From NCBI GenBank assembly GCA_900290315.1, contig OKRF01000346.1, forward strand, positions 1-5,017: a stretch of DNA of 5,017 nt, in the 5' to 3' direction. Every line of letters starts with the position of its first letter. Within the stretch, counting starts at the first letter, position 1. The notes beneath the pieces were generated by a model that searched no databases, was not told the origin of the DNA, and saw only the letters and a program-made list of their open reading frames with translations. The DNA is from Candidatus Sulfopaludibacter sp. SbA3. Lineage in GTDB: Bacteria; Acidobacteriota; Terriglobia; Bryobacterales; Bryobacteraceae. Shown one piece after another: positions 1 through 5,017 of the stretch. Both the position numbers and the translations under genes were made by a program.

Positions 1-63
1 CGAATCTTCGTGCCTGGCTCGAATTTGCCCCTTCGCGAAATCCCGACGCGTTTTCCAGCCATC

Positions 64-79
64 TTCATCCCGCCTGGTG
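64..79 (+). repeat. 16-bp direct repeat, copy 1
   Basis: TTCATCCCGCCTGGTG occurs here and again at 164-179, exactly 100 bp further on. Similarity continues weakly to the right of both copies: a C/T-rich stretch, then a short A-run, then a GCCG. This suggests two diverged copies of a somewhat longer element rather than a chance 16-mer. Function is unknown. Confidence 0.6.
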
Positions 80-117
80 AGCCAACTCTCTCGAAAATGC
101 CGCGTGGCGCCGAAGCA

Positions 118-145
118 GACAGACGACAAAAGACGATCGTCTGTC
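118..145. terminator. Perfect 9-bp inverted repeat, possible transcript-end hairpin
   Basis: GACAGACGA (118-126) pairs perfectly with TCGTCTGTC (137-145) around a 10-nt loop. The right part overlaps a perfect 12-bp palindrome, AGACGATCGTCT (131-142). The hairpin lies about 75 nt beyond the stop of the leftward dksA-like gene, so it could end that transcript or protect its 3' end. No T-run follows on either strand, so a classical intrinsic terminator is not shown. It could equally be part of the repeat element, since it lies between the two 16-mer copies. Confidence 0.35.
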
Positions 146-163
146 CCACGGAGCTACCGAATT

Positions 164-179
164 TTCATCCCGCCTGGTG
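164..179 (+). repeat. 16-bp direct repeat, copy 2
   Basis: Second exact copy of the 16-mer at 64-79. It runs directly into a small GGCTT...AAGCC hairpin (181-198, 5-bp stem, 8-nt loop). The first copy has no equally clear hairpin, so the two copies have diverged outside the core. Confidence 0.6.
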
Positions 180-218
180 GGGCTTCGCCTCAAAAGCCGA
201 CTGGTACTGTTTTCGCGT

Positions 219-626
219 CTACCTCACCGCTACCGGGACGCGCGTGCGCGTCTCATCCCAATTCCGATCCATTTGAGCCCCTTCCCGTTCCTGGCATGAT
301 ACGCAGTAGCGCGCCCAGGGGAGAGCCGCCAGCCGCTTGGCGGCAATCGGTTCCTCACAACACAGACAAATGCCATAGTCGCCGGATGTCAGACGGTCCA
401 GAGCTTCCTCGATCAGGCGAAGTTGGCCATAATCCAGGCTATTCAGGTGCAACGAAACGAACTCGTCGTGGGAAATCTGGGCTTGGTCGTCTTCCGCGAC
501 CCGCCCCATCCGTGCCAGGGTATCGAACTTGACCCCGAGGCCACAGAGCACCTCCTGTCGCTTCTGCAGCAAACGCTGGCGGTGAATGTCGTTGGTAGAG
601 GGAGCAGTGGGCGTGCTCTTTCTCAT
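219..626 (-). CDS. DksA/TraR-family C4 zinc-finger protein
   Basis: A 135-residue protein of the DksA/TraR type. These proteins insert a coiled coil into the RNA polymerase secondary channel and adjust transcription, often together with ppGpp. The C-terminal zinc finger is clear: C87-x2-C90, 17 residues, then C108-x2-C111, in the family context YGIC...RLAALPWARYCVSCQ. Residues about 15-80 are predicted to form the helical hairpin. Its tip would be near residues 45-50 (EDDQAQ), a loose match to the acidic D-x-x-D-x-A tip of DksA. The start was chosen at the ATG at 626 because GGGAGGG lies just upstream. An in-frame ATG at 659 would add 11 residues without such a site. The family is certain, but whether it acts as true DksA or as a TraR-like paralogue cannot be decided, so no gene symbol is given. 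Confidence 0.88.
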   Translation of the reverse strand: MRKSTPTAPSTNDIHRQRLLQKRQEVLCGLGVKFDTLARMGRVAEDDQAQISHDEFVSLHLNSLDYGQLRLIEEALDRLTSGDYGICLCCEEPIAAKRLAALPWARYCVSCQEREGAQMDRNWDETRTRVPVAVR

Positions 627-629
627 AAA

Positions 630-636
630 CCCTCCC
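630..636 (-). promoter_or_regulatory. Strong ribosome binding site that sets the dksA-like start
   Basis: On the minus strand GGGAGGG is followed by TTT and then the ATG at 626. This is the best Shine-Dalgarno match in the window. It lies inside the longer reading frame that starts at 659, so it argues for the shorter protein. Confidence 0.7.
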
Positions 637-660
637 AGCCGAGTTTCGGATATCGGCACC

Positions 661-720
661 TTAATGGTTCCAAAAAAGTATCAGAATTCTCTAATTAAAA
701 CAATAGGCAAATTGATTAGA
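661..720 (-). promoter_or_regulatory. AT-rich spacer, likely promoter region of the dksA-like gene
   Basis: This stretch is markedly AT-rich compared with the GC-rich genes on both sides. It fills the gap between the end of the DUF3106 gene (761) and the dksA-like start (626). On the minus strand GATACT (682-677) could be a -10 hexamer, with only a poor -35 candidate (TTGTTT, 703-698, spacer 15). A 6-bp inverted repeat, TCTAAT (690-695) with ATTAGA (715-720), flanks it. No terminator for the upstream gene is visible. Base composition supports a promoter; the exact boxes are weak. Confidence 0.3.
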
Positions 721-760
721 CGGCGAGAAAGGGGAAAATGCTTAGCGGAATGGTACGGTA

Positions 761-1397
761 TTATCTTCCGGGTAGGTAGTCCTGGGGCAGATTTCGGGAC
801 AAATCCCTCAAAATCCCCTGCTCTTCCGGAGAAAAGTTGTTCTTGAAAGCATTGCTATTGAGGCGGACTTCGCGCTGTTCCTCAGGCATCCTCATCAGTT
901 GGACCAGCGCCTGGCGCATGGGTTGATGGCGATCGTCCGGCAGTTTGTTGAAGGCGGTGAGTTGCTGCATGACCAGGCGGCGCTGCGCTTGCGGGAGACT
1001 GTCCAAGCCGCGAGCCTGACGCGCGATCCGGTCCTTGTCGGCTTGCGGAACGAGCCTGACGCGCGATCCGGTCCTTGTCGGCTTGCGGAAGGCGGTCCAA
1101 TCTTTCCAGTGCCTGCCGCAACTGCGCCTGCTGTGGAGGATCCAGTTTCTCCAACGCCCGTTCCCGCTGTTCCGGCGTCATTTGCAGCAGACGCTGCGCC
1201 AAACCAGGATTGTTGATGTGCGGAACGTTCTTCTTCGGAATTCCCCCTCCGGCTTTCGGGGCGGTGCCGTTGAAGGCCTTGGCCGCGACGCGCGGAGGAG
1301 CTTTGGGAGGCGCAGCGGGCTTATCCTTCTGATCGGCACTCCAGCCCGGCCACGCCACCAGGAGCAACGCTCCCGCAAGTTGAAGGGCGCGGTTCAT
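761..1397 (-). pseudogene. DUF3106 exported helical-repeat protein, frameshifted by a 40-bp duplication
   Basis: The leftward gene starts at ATG 1397, with a weak GAGAAG ribosome site inside the end of the anti-sigma gene, 3 nt after that gene's stop. It begins with a signal peptide (residues 1 to about 21, ending GWSA), then a Pro/Ala/Lys-rich linker (22-65), then DUF3106-like helical repeats from MTPEQRERALEKL (73 onward). After residue 116 a perfect 40-bp tandem duplication changes the frame. Reading then runs through about 55 unrelated residues to a stop at 882. The true C-terminal half lies in another frame down to the TAA at 761. Removing one copy gives a continuous 198-residue protein with prolines at 104, 122, 140 and 158, exactly 18 apart, and a typical FSPEEQ...LRDL end. 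DUF3106 has no established biochemical function. Location after a sigma/anti-sigma pair suggests a periplasmic accessory role (inference). Confidence 0.85.
1011..1090. repeat. Perfect 40-bp direct tandem duplication (2.0 copies)
   Basis: Bases 1011-1050 and 1051-1090 are identical. The match ends sharply: the base before copy 1 is g and before copy 2 is a; the base after copy 1 is c and after copy 2 is g. Forty is not a multiple of three, so the duplication puts the DUF3106 reading frame out of register. The protein's own repeat period is 18 codons (54 bp), so this is not an added helical repeat. One or four copies would be in frame; two or three would not. Such a perfect repeat can be lost or gained by replication slippage or RecA-independent recombination. 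Confidence 0.97.
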
Positions 1398-1400
1398 CCG

Positions 1401-1901
1401 TTACATCTTCTCGTTGGAATCGGCGGACTCGGTGCGCATCAGATGGTTGAACTGATTCAGCATCTCCACTTCGTCGATGGCGTGCTCCACCTGATCGGGT
1501 TGCAACGCCTCTATTTGGGCCGATTCCTGGGAGGGATTCGGGGCCACAACTGCCTTTTGATCCAAAAGGACACCGGCCATGATCAGCACTCCCGCGGCGG
1601 CGGCGATGGATACGCCTTGATGCCAAACCAGGGGACGGAACGGTCTGAGCAGCAAGTCCCACCAGGAGACCTGCTGCTCGATACGTTGATACAGGCGCCG
1701 ATCGAAATCGGCCGATACCGGTTCGGGCTCCCAGACATCGAGCGCCTGCCACACAGCCGACTGGTCATCGACAAACTGGCGGCAGGCGGCACACGTTTCC
1801 AGATGCCGCACCAGCGGGGCAGCCATCTCCGAGTCGAGCCTGCCCGAGCAATAAGCCAGCAACTCGGCTGAGCTTTCCTGAGTCTCCATGGGACAATTCA
1901 T
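1401..1901 (-). CDS. Membrane-anchored zf-HC2 anti-sigma factor
   Basis: A 166-residue protein predicted to bind and hold inactive the ECF sigma factor encoded just upstream. The N-terminal zinc anti-sigma motif is H33-x3-C37-x2-C40 (RHLETCAAC), with C18 placed as a possible fourth ligand. A hydrophobic stretch at about 96-113 (GVSIAAAAGVLIMAGVLL) is a single membrane span, giving a cytoplasmic zinc domain and a short acidic outer tail of about 50 residues. The start at ATG 1901 has a good ribosome site (AGAGAGG, 5 nt spacing) that lies in the 15-nt gap after the sigma stop, as expected for a co-transcribed pair. The DUF3106 gene begins 3 nt after its stop. The signal that releases the sigma factor cannot be read from the sequence. 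Confidence 0.88.
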   Translation of the reverse strand: MNCPMETQESSAELLAYCSGRLDSEMAAPLVRHLETCAACRQFVDDQSAVWQALDVWEPEPVSADFDRRLYQRIEQQVSWWDLLLRPFRPLVWHQGVSIAAAAGVLIMAGVLLDQKAVVAPNPSQESAQIEALQPDQVEHAIDEVEMLNQFNHLMRTESADSNEKM

Positions 1902-1916
1902 ATACGCCTCTCTTCC

Positions 1917-2522
1917 CTAAGCCATATGGGCTAAGCGGGCGCGCAACGTTTCGTACGCCCGGAATAAAAGTGATTTGACCGCAGATTCCGAACAGTTCAG
2001 CACTCGCGCAATCTGCGAATATTCCATCTCCTGGTATTTGTGCATCAGGACCGCGGCTCTCTGCTTCTCCGGCAGGGTAGCCACCGCCTTGCGCACCTCC
2101 TCTAACCGGGACTGGTAAACCATGGACGCCTCGACTGTCGGTTTCCTATCCGACACCTGCCTGACCGGCATGTCGTTCGAGTCGTCATCCAACCGTTCCT
2201 GCGACCTTTCATTTTTCCCGTCACGGAGCGAATTTAACGCCAAATGGGTCGCGATCCGAAAGAGCCAGGTTGTAAACTTCGCCGTTGGCTCATACGTTCC
2301 CCGCGAACGATAGACCCGCAGAAACACTTCCTGCGCCAATTCCTCGGCTACGGCGTGGTTCTGCACCATTCTATAGAGGAAGTGGATCACGGACAATCGG
2401 TGTTTTTCGAGCAAAACACCGAAGCTCGCGCCGTCTCCTTCTTTGACGCGAAGCATCAGCTCCGCATCATAGTCCAGGGCTGCCGCAGTCGCCCCCATAT
2501 TCGTCTTAACCCGTTCTTCCAT
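1917..2522 (-). CDS. ECF-type RNA polymerase sigma factor (sigma-70 family, RpoE-like)
   Basis: A 201-residue sigma factor with only regions 2 and 4, as in the extracytoplasmic-function class. Region 2 spans about 31-101 and contains AEELAQEVFLRVYR and the -10-recognising FTTWLFRIATHLALNSLRD. A short acidic linker (about 102-135) follows. Region 4 spans about 141-197, with the helix-turn-helix YSQIARVLNCSESAVKSLLFRA (about 168-189) that would read the -35 element. It lies 15 nt before a zf-HC2 anti-sigma gene, the standard pairing for this class. The start is uncertain: ATG 2522 has no clear ribosome site, and an in-frame ATG at 2498 (residue 9) is no better. The exact ECF subgroup and regulon cannot be named from the sequence. 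Confidence 0.92.
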   Translation of the reverse strand: MEERVKTNMGATAAALDYDAELMLRVKEGDGASFGVLLEKHRLSVIHFLYRMVQNHAVAEELAQEVFLRVYRSRGTYEPTAKFTTWLFRIATHLALNSLRDGKNERSQERLDDDSNDMPVRQVSDRKPTVEASMVYQSRLEEVRKAVATLPEKQRAAVLMHKYQEMEYSQIARVLNCSESAVKSLLFRAYETLRARLAHMA

Positions 2523-2537
2523 CCCAGGTTGCGCTTT

Positions 2538-2560
2538 TGACCGTGATTATCTTTCGGTCA
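2538..2560 (-). promoter_or_regulatory. Inverted repeat around a -10-like hexamer before the sigma gene
   Basis: The 40-nt gap between the gpsA stop and the sigma start contains TGACCG, 11 nt, CGGTCA. On the minus strand the 11-nt centre holds GATAAT (2551-2546), which differs from TATAAT at one position. It would place a transcript start around 16-18 nt before ATG 2522. No good -35 is visible at 16-18 bp. It could be an operator over an internal promoter or a small hairpin in a longer gpsA-sigma transcript. No T-run follows, so it is a poor terminator. Confidence 0.35.
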
Positions 2561-2562
2561 GT

Positions 2563-3561
2563 CTACTCGCCCTTCAGCGATCGTTCCATTAAACGTTGAA
2601 TGGCTTCCCGCGGAGACACTCCAAAATGTAACATCTGGAACATCTGCTCCGAGATCGGCATCTCGACGCCGTACCGCTTTGCCAGATCCACTGCTGCGTT
2701 TGTAGTTTTAATCCCTTCCGCGACCATTTTCATGGAGCTGACAATCTCATCCAGCTTGCGGCCATGGGCCAGTGCGACGCCCACAGCGCGGTTTCTGCTG
2801 AGATCGCCGGTGCAGGTCAAAACCAAATCCCCCAGGCCAGCCAGTCCGGCCAAAGTCTGCGGCTTCCCCCCCATCGCCAAAGCCAACCGGTTCATCTCCG
2901 CCAAGCCCCTGGTGATGAGGGCCGCCGTGACGTTGTGCCCAAGCCCCATTCCATTTAACACTCCAGAACCGATGGCGACAACATTTTTAATGGAACCGCC
3001 AATTTCTACACCAATAGGATCTGTGCTCGTATAGAGTCGGAAACTGGGGCCGGAAAAAGCTGCCTGGATGGCCGAAGGGAGGACTTCATCGGGAGCGGCA
3101 ACCACCAGTGCAGTCGGTTCAAAACAAGCGACTTCTTTAGCAAATGTGGGGCCAGAGATGACCGCGACGCGGGCGTCGAAGGAGGCATGAAGAACTTCCT
3201 GAATCACCTCCGATATTCGTAGTAATGTGCCGTTTTCCAACCCCTTCGTGGCGCTTACAAACACCATCGATTCGTTAAGAAACGGCAGCATCTGTTGGTA
3301 AATACCACGGGCAAGGTGAGAGGGCATGACGCTCAGGACCACCTGGGCGCCATCCAGGGCAGTGGCTAAGTCGCGGGTCACTACTACATGGTTCGGAAGC
3401 TGGATGCCTGGCAGGTAGACATCGTTCTCCCGGGTATCCGACATGCGGGCGGCCAGGTCGGTTTCATAGACCCAGAGGGCGACACGTGGGAAACGGGGAG
3501 CCAGAACATTGGCCAGAGCGGTACCCCAGCTTCCACCGCCGATGATCGCCAGATTCTTCAC
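2563..3561 (-). CDS. gpsA: NAD(P)-dependent glycerol-3-phosphate dehydrogenase
   Basis: A 332-residue, full-length GpsA. It reduces dihydroxyacetone phosphate to sn-glycerol-3-phosphate in the cytoplasm, supplying the backbone of phospholipids. The N-terminal Rossmann motif GGGSWGTALA (8-17) binds the nucleotide. SATKGLE (103-109) carries K106, and SGPTFAKEVA (136-145) follows. The C-terminal substrate domain has GGSIKNVVAIGSG (188-200) with the expected catalytic K192, GLAGLGDL (239-246) and SRNRAVG (255-261). The start is GTG at 3561, which overlaps the plsY stop codon (GTGA, 4 nt), so translation is probably coupled to plsY. An AGG lies just upstream as a weak ribosome site. PlsY consumes the product, so the gene pair forms two consecutive steps. 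All key motifs are intact. Confidence 0.97.
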   Translation of the reverse strand: MKNLAIIGGGSWGTALANVLAPRFPRVALWVYETDLAARMSDTRENDVYLPGIQLPNHVVVTRDLATALDGAQVVLSVMPSHLARGIYQQMLPFLNESMVFVSATKGLENGTLLRISEVIQEVLHASFDARVAVISGPTFAKEVACFEPTALVVAAPDEVLPSAIQAAFSGPSFRLYTSTDPIGVEIGGSIKNVVAIGSGVLNGMGLGHNVTAALITRGLAEMNRLALAMGGKPQTLAGLAGLGDLVLTCTGDLSRNRAVGVALAHGRKLDEIVSSMKMVAEGIKTTNAAVDLAKRYGVEMPISEQMFQMLHFGVSPREAIQRLMERSLKGE

Positions 3562-4163
3562 GACCTGCGATCCCCGAAATGGAAGGCATGTTCCGATCCC
3601 GCGTGCAGTCTCTGGATATTACTACTATGTTTGTAGATAATAAATGCGCCGGCCAGAATGGAGGCTCCCACCACGGAAACTGACGGTTGTAAAATCAGCC
3701 AGACAGCCAGCGGAAAAGTAGCGGCGGCCGCGATGGACCCCATGGAAACGTACCCTGTGCCGATCACCACACCCAGAAAGACCACCAGGACAGCCGCCAG
3801 GGGAAGGGGCGTCAGGCACAGAAACGCGCCCACGAAGCTGGCGACCGCTTTTCCCCCCTGGAACTTCAGGAAGACGGGGTAGGCATGACCGGCCATAACA
3901 GTCAGCGCCGCGGCGCTCATCCAAAGGGGATCGCGGTGGGTCAGTTCTCCGGTGAGCCAGACGGCCAGGTACCCTTTGCCGATATCGAGGAGCAGGGTCA
4001 GAACTCCGGCGGCACGCCCGGTGGTACGCAGGACGTTGGTGGCGCCGATATTGCCGCTGCCGGAAGAGCGCACGTCCGTGCCGGTCTTCCACTTCACGAG
4101 GAGATATCCGAACGGAATCGCCCCGATCAGGTAGGCGGATACAAGAGCGAATAATTGACTCAT
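3558..4163 (-). CDS. plsY: Acyl-phosphate:glycerol-3-phosphate acyltransferase
   Basis: A 201-residue integral membrane protein that transfers an acyl group from acyl-phosphate to position 1 of glycerol-3-phosphate, making lysophosphatidic acid. The three PlsY signature loops are present: SGSGNIGATN (34-43), GHAYPVFLKFQGGK (92-105) and KHSSNIQRL (178-186). Several hydrophobic spans lie between them (about 3-22, 52-72, 82-97, 110-136, 143-158, 163-177). Length matches the family. It starts at ATG 4163, overlapping the thpR stop (ATGA), and ends overlapping the gpsA GTG. This places it in the middle of a tightly coupled three-gene set. The acyl-phosphate donor is normally made by PlsX, which is not in this window. 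Confidence 0.96.
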   Translation of the reverse strand: MSQLFALVSAYLIGAIPFGYLLVKWKTGTDVRSSGSGNIGATNVLRTTGRAAGVLTLLLDIGKGYLAVWLTGELTHRDPLWMSAAALTVMAGHAYPVFLKFQGGKAVASFVGAFLCLTPLPLAAVLVVFLGVVIGTGYVSMGSIAAAATFPLAVWLILQPSVSVVGASILAGAFIIYKHSSNIQRLHAGSEHAFHFGDRRS

Positions 4164-4720
4164 TTTGAGAGCGGAAATTCCGCAAGTTTAGTGTACACGG
4201 AACCAGTGGGCCGCAACTGGCTGCGGTACAAAAAGAAACTGGCGACCTCGAACTGTCCGAAGTCGAGGGACGGTTGGGCGGCGATAGCCTCGCGGAGGGG
4301 CTGCAGGTTCAGCTTCTCCTTGATGCGCGCCAGGGTCAGGTGCGGCGAGTACGGACGCTGCTCGCTGGCGATGCCCAATGCGGCGGTGGCGCGGCCGGTA
4401 TCGGCAGCCAGTTCGGGCAGTCCGGGCGCGTCGATGCCGCACCAGAAATTGCGCGGGCTGTGCGGATTGGGGAAGAACCCGACGTGGCGGACGCGCACCG
4501 GAATCGTGGGGCGCTTCGGCAGGCCGGCGAGCGTTTCCTGCAGTTCCGCCAGACGCTCTTCGGGCCACTCGCCGATGAACTTGGTGGTGATGTGCAGGTT
4601 GGCGGGCGGACTCCAGTGGATGCGCGCTGCCGGGCGAATCTGCCGCAGCAGTTGCTCCAGATTGTGAACCACCTCGGCGGGCAGGTCCAGGGCCGTGAAC
4701 AATCGCATGCGCGCTTTCAT
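4160..4720 (-). CDS. thpR: RNA 2',3'-cyclic phosphodiesterase (2H superfamily)
   Basis: A 186-residue 2H phosphoesterase of the ThpR/LigT type, which opens 2',3'-cyclic phosphate ends of RNA. Older annotations call it 2'-5' RNA ligase. Both catalytic H-x-T-x motifs are present: HITT at 43-46 and HLTL at 127-130, about 80 residues apart as expected. RLFTALDLP near the N-terminus and the LYRSQL...GSVYTKLAEFPL ending also fit the family. Two starts are possible: ATG 4720, taken here, and ATG 4708, which would begin MRLFTALDLP like many homologues. Neither has a clear ribosome site. It is the first gene of the leftward thpR-plsY-gpsA set. Its biological substrate in this setting is unknown, and its link to lipid synthesis is by position only. 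Confidence 0.93.
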   Translation of the reverse strand: MKARMRLFTALDLPAEVVHNLEQLLRQIRPAARIHWSPPANLHITTKFIGEWPEERLAELQETLAGLPKRPTIPVRVRHVGFFPNPHSPRNFWCGIDAPGLPELAADTGRATAALGIASEQRPYSPHLTLARIKEKLNLQPLREAIAAQPSLDFGQFEVASFFLYRSQLRPTGSVYTKLAEFPLSK

Positions 4721-4726
4721 TGTAAA

Positions 4727-4732
4727 TTATGA
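4727..4732 (-). promoter_or_regulatory. Possible -10 box for thpR
   Basis: On the minus strand CATAAT (one mismatch to TATAAT) sits in the short AT-rich gap between the divergent thpR and mpg starts. Transcription from it would begin close to ATG 4720, giving a leaderless or nearly leaderless message, or a 12-nt leader for ATG 4708. No -35 of any quality is seen 16-18 bp upstream, so support is weak. Confidence 0.3.
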
Positions 4733-4736
4733 ACAC

Positions 4737-5017
4737 GTGCGCTTCGGACCCATTCTCAAACGCAGCTTCTACGACCGCGCGACCAGCGAGGTGGCGCGGG
4801 ACCTCTTGGGGAAGGTGGTGGTCCACGGACCCACCGCTGGGATGATTGTAGAGACGGAAGCTTACCCGGGCGGGGACGATCTGGCATCGCACTCGGCGCG
4901 TGGAATTACGGACCGGACGCGGGTGATTTTCGGCCCGCCGGGACACGCCTACGTGTACTTTATCTATGGCATGTACGAGTGCCTCAACGTGGTGGTAGGC
5001 GCGGCGGGAACTCCGGG
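4737..5017 (+). CDS. 3-methyladenine (alkyladenine) DNA glycosylase, partial at window end
   Basis: The first 93 codons of an AAG/MPG-family glycosylase, which removes alkylated purines such as 3-methyladenine in base-excision repair. The reading begins MRFGPILKRSFYDRAT and continues with VARDLLGK. IVETEAY gives E41 (general base) and Y43, ASHS gives H52, and YVYFIYGMYECLN gives Y74 and N84. These match the human AAG residues E125, Y127, H136, Y159 and N169. The start is taken as GTG 4737, which fits the family N-terminus. An in-frame ATG at 4707 would add 10 residues but would overlap the divergent thpR start. Neither has a good ribosome site. The C-terminal half lies beyond the window. Confidence 0.93.
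   Translation, partial: MRFGPILKRSFYDRATSEVARDLLGKVVVHGPTAGMIVETEAYPGGDDLASHSARGITDRTRVIFGPPGHAYVYFIYGMYECLNVVVGAAGTP

Larger units (their letters stand above)
1..218. other. Left-end region without a supported gene
   Basis: No convincing protein gene is visible here. The open frames that cross it have no family-like sequence and no ribosome binding site, and they run antisense into the dksA-like gene. The region holds a repeated 16-mer (64-79 and 164-179) and a perfect 9-bp inverted repeat (118-145), listed separately. It lies downstream of the leftward dksA-like gene, so it probably contains that gene's 3' end signals and perhaps an interspersed intergenic repeat. A gene continuing beyond the left edge cannot be excluded. 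Confidence 0.6.

Noticed and set aside
237..252. Near-palindrome GACGCGC-GT-GCGCGTC
   Set aside because: It lies inside the dksA-like coding region over TRTRV codons, where Arg/Thr/Val codons in GC-rich DNA produce such symmetry by chance.
10..276. Possible small plus-strand protein at the left end
   Set aside because: The peptide has no family-like pattern, includes the repeated 16-mer and hairpin, and runs into the 3' end of the dksA-like gene on the other strand. No ribosome site was seen.
1011..1090. Programmed ribosomal frameshift instead of a duplication mutation
   Set aside because: No slippery heptamer or downstream structure was noticed. A single-copy deletion of a perfect 40-mer restores both the frame and the 18-residue periodicity, which is simpler.
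1011..1090. CRISPR array or minisatellite
   Set aside because: There are only two directly adjacent copies with no spacer, so neither an array nor a longer satellite is supported.
899..1216. Plus-strand frame across the 40-bp duplication, as an antisense repeat protein
   Set aside because: It is open only because the opposite strand codes for a GC-rich helical protein. The rejoined minus-strand frame explains the region far better.
1035..1871. 278-residue open frame on the plus strand across the DUF3106 and anti-sigma genes
   Set aside because: It is antisense to two genes with clear family motifs, has low-complexity composition, and shows no recognisable domain or ribosome site. High GC makes long antisense frames common.
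4188..4946. 252-residue open frame on the minus strand crossing thpR and the glycosylase start
   Set aside because: It is rich in Arg, Ala, Pro and His, as expected of an out-of-frame GC-rich shadow. It overlaps two genes with intact catalytic motifs.

Overview
The window looks like GC-rich chromosomal DNA from a free-living bacterium. The best guess is an acidobacterium of the Solibacter/Bryobacter type. This rests on gene content only: an ECF sigma factor, a zf-HC2 anti-sigma factor and a DUF3106 protein in a row, beside acidobacterial-looking housekeeping genes. It is an inference, not a proven placement. Nothing in the window looks like a phage, transposon or CRISPR array.

Layout from the right: a partial alkyladenine DNA glycosylase (mpg family) reads rightward off the end. 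Almost every other gene reads leftward. Head-to-head with the glycosylase is thpR (RNA 2',3'-cyclic phosphodiesterase). It is joined by a 4-nt stop/start overlap to plsY, which is joined by another 4-nt overlap to gpsA. GpsA makes sn-glycerol-3-phosphate and PlsY acylates it, so these two neighbours perform consecutive steps at the entry to phospholipid synthesis. After a 40-nt gap comes a second, stress-type block: ECF sigma factor, membrane-anchored zinc anti-sigma factor, and an exported DUF3106 helical-repeat protein. These are spaced 15 and 3 nt apart. After an AT-rich spacer there is a DksA/TraR-type zinc-finger protein, and then about 218 bases with no convincing gene.

The most notable feature is in the DUF3106 gene. 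A perfect 40-bp direct tandem duplication (1011-1050 and 1051-1090) shifts the reading frame and breaks the gene. Removing one copy rejoins the two halves into a continuous 198-residue protein. It also restores an exact 18-residue spacing of repeat prolines across the junction. The locus is therefore either a recent loss-of-function allele, a reversible on/off switch, or an assembly artefact.

Secondary points are an inverted repeat with a -10-like hexamer in its loop just before the sigma gene, the very tight divergent thpR/mpg starts, and a repeated 16-mer exactly 100 bp apart around a 9-bp hairpin in the left flank.
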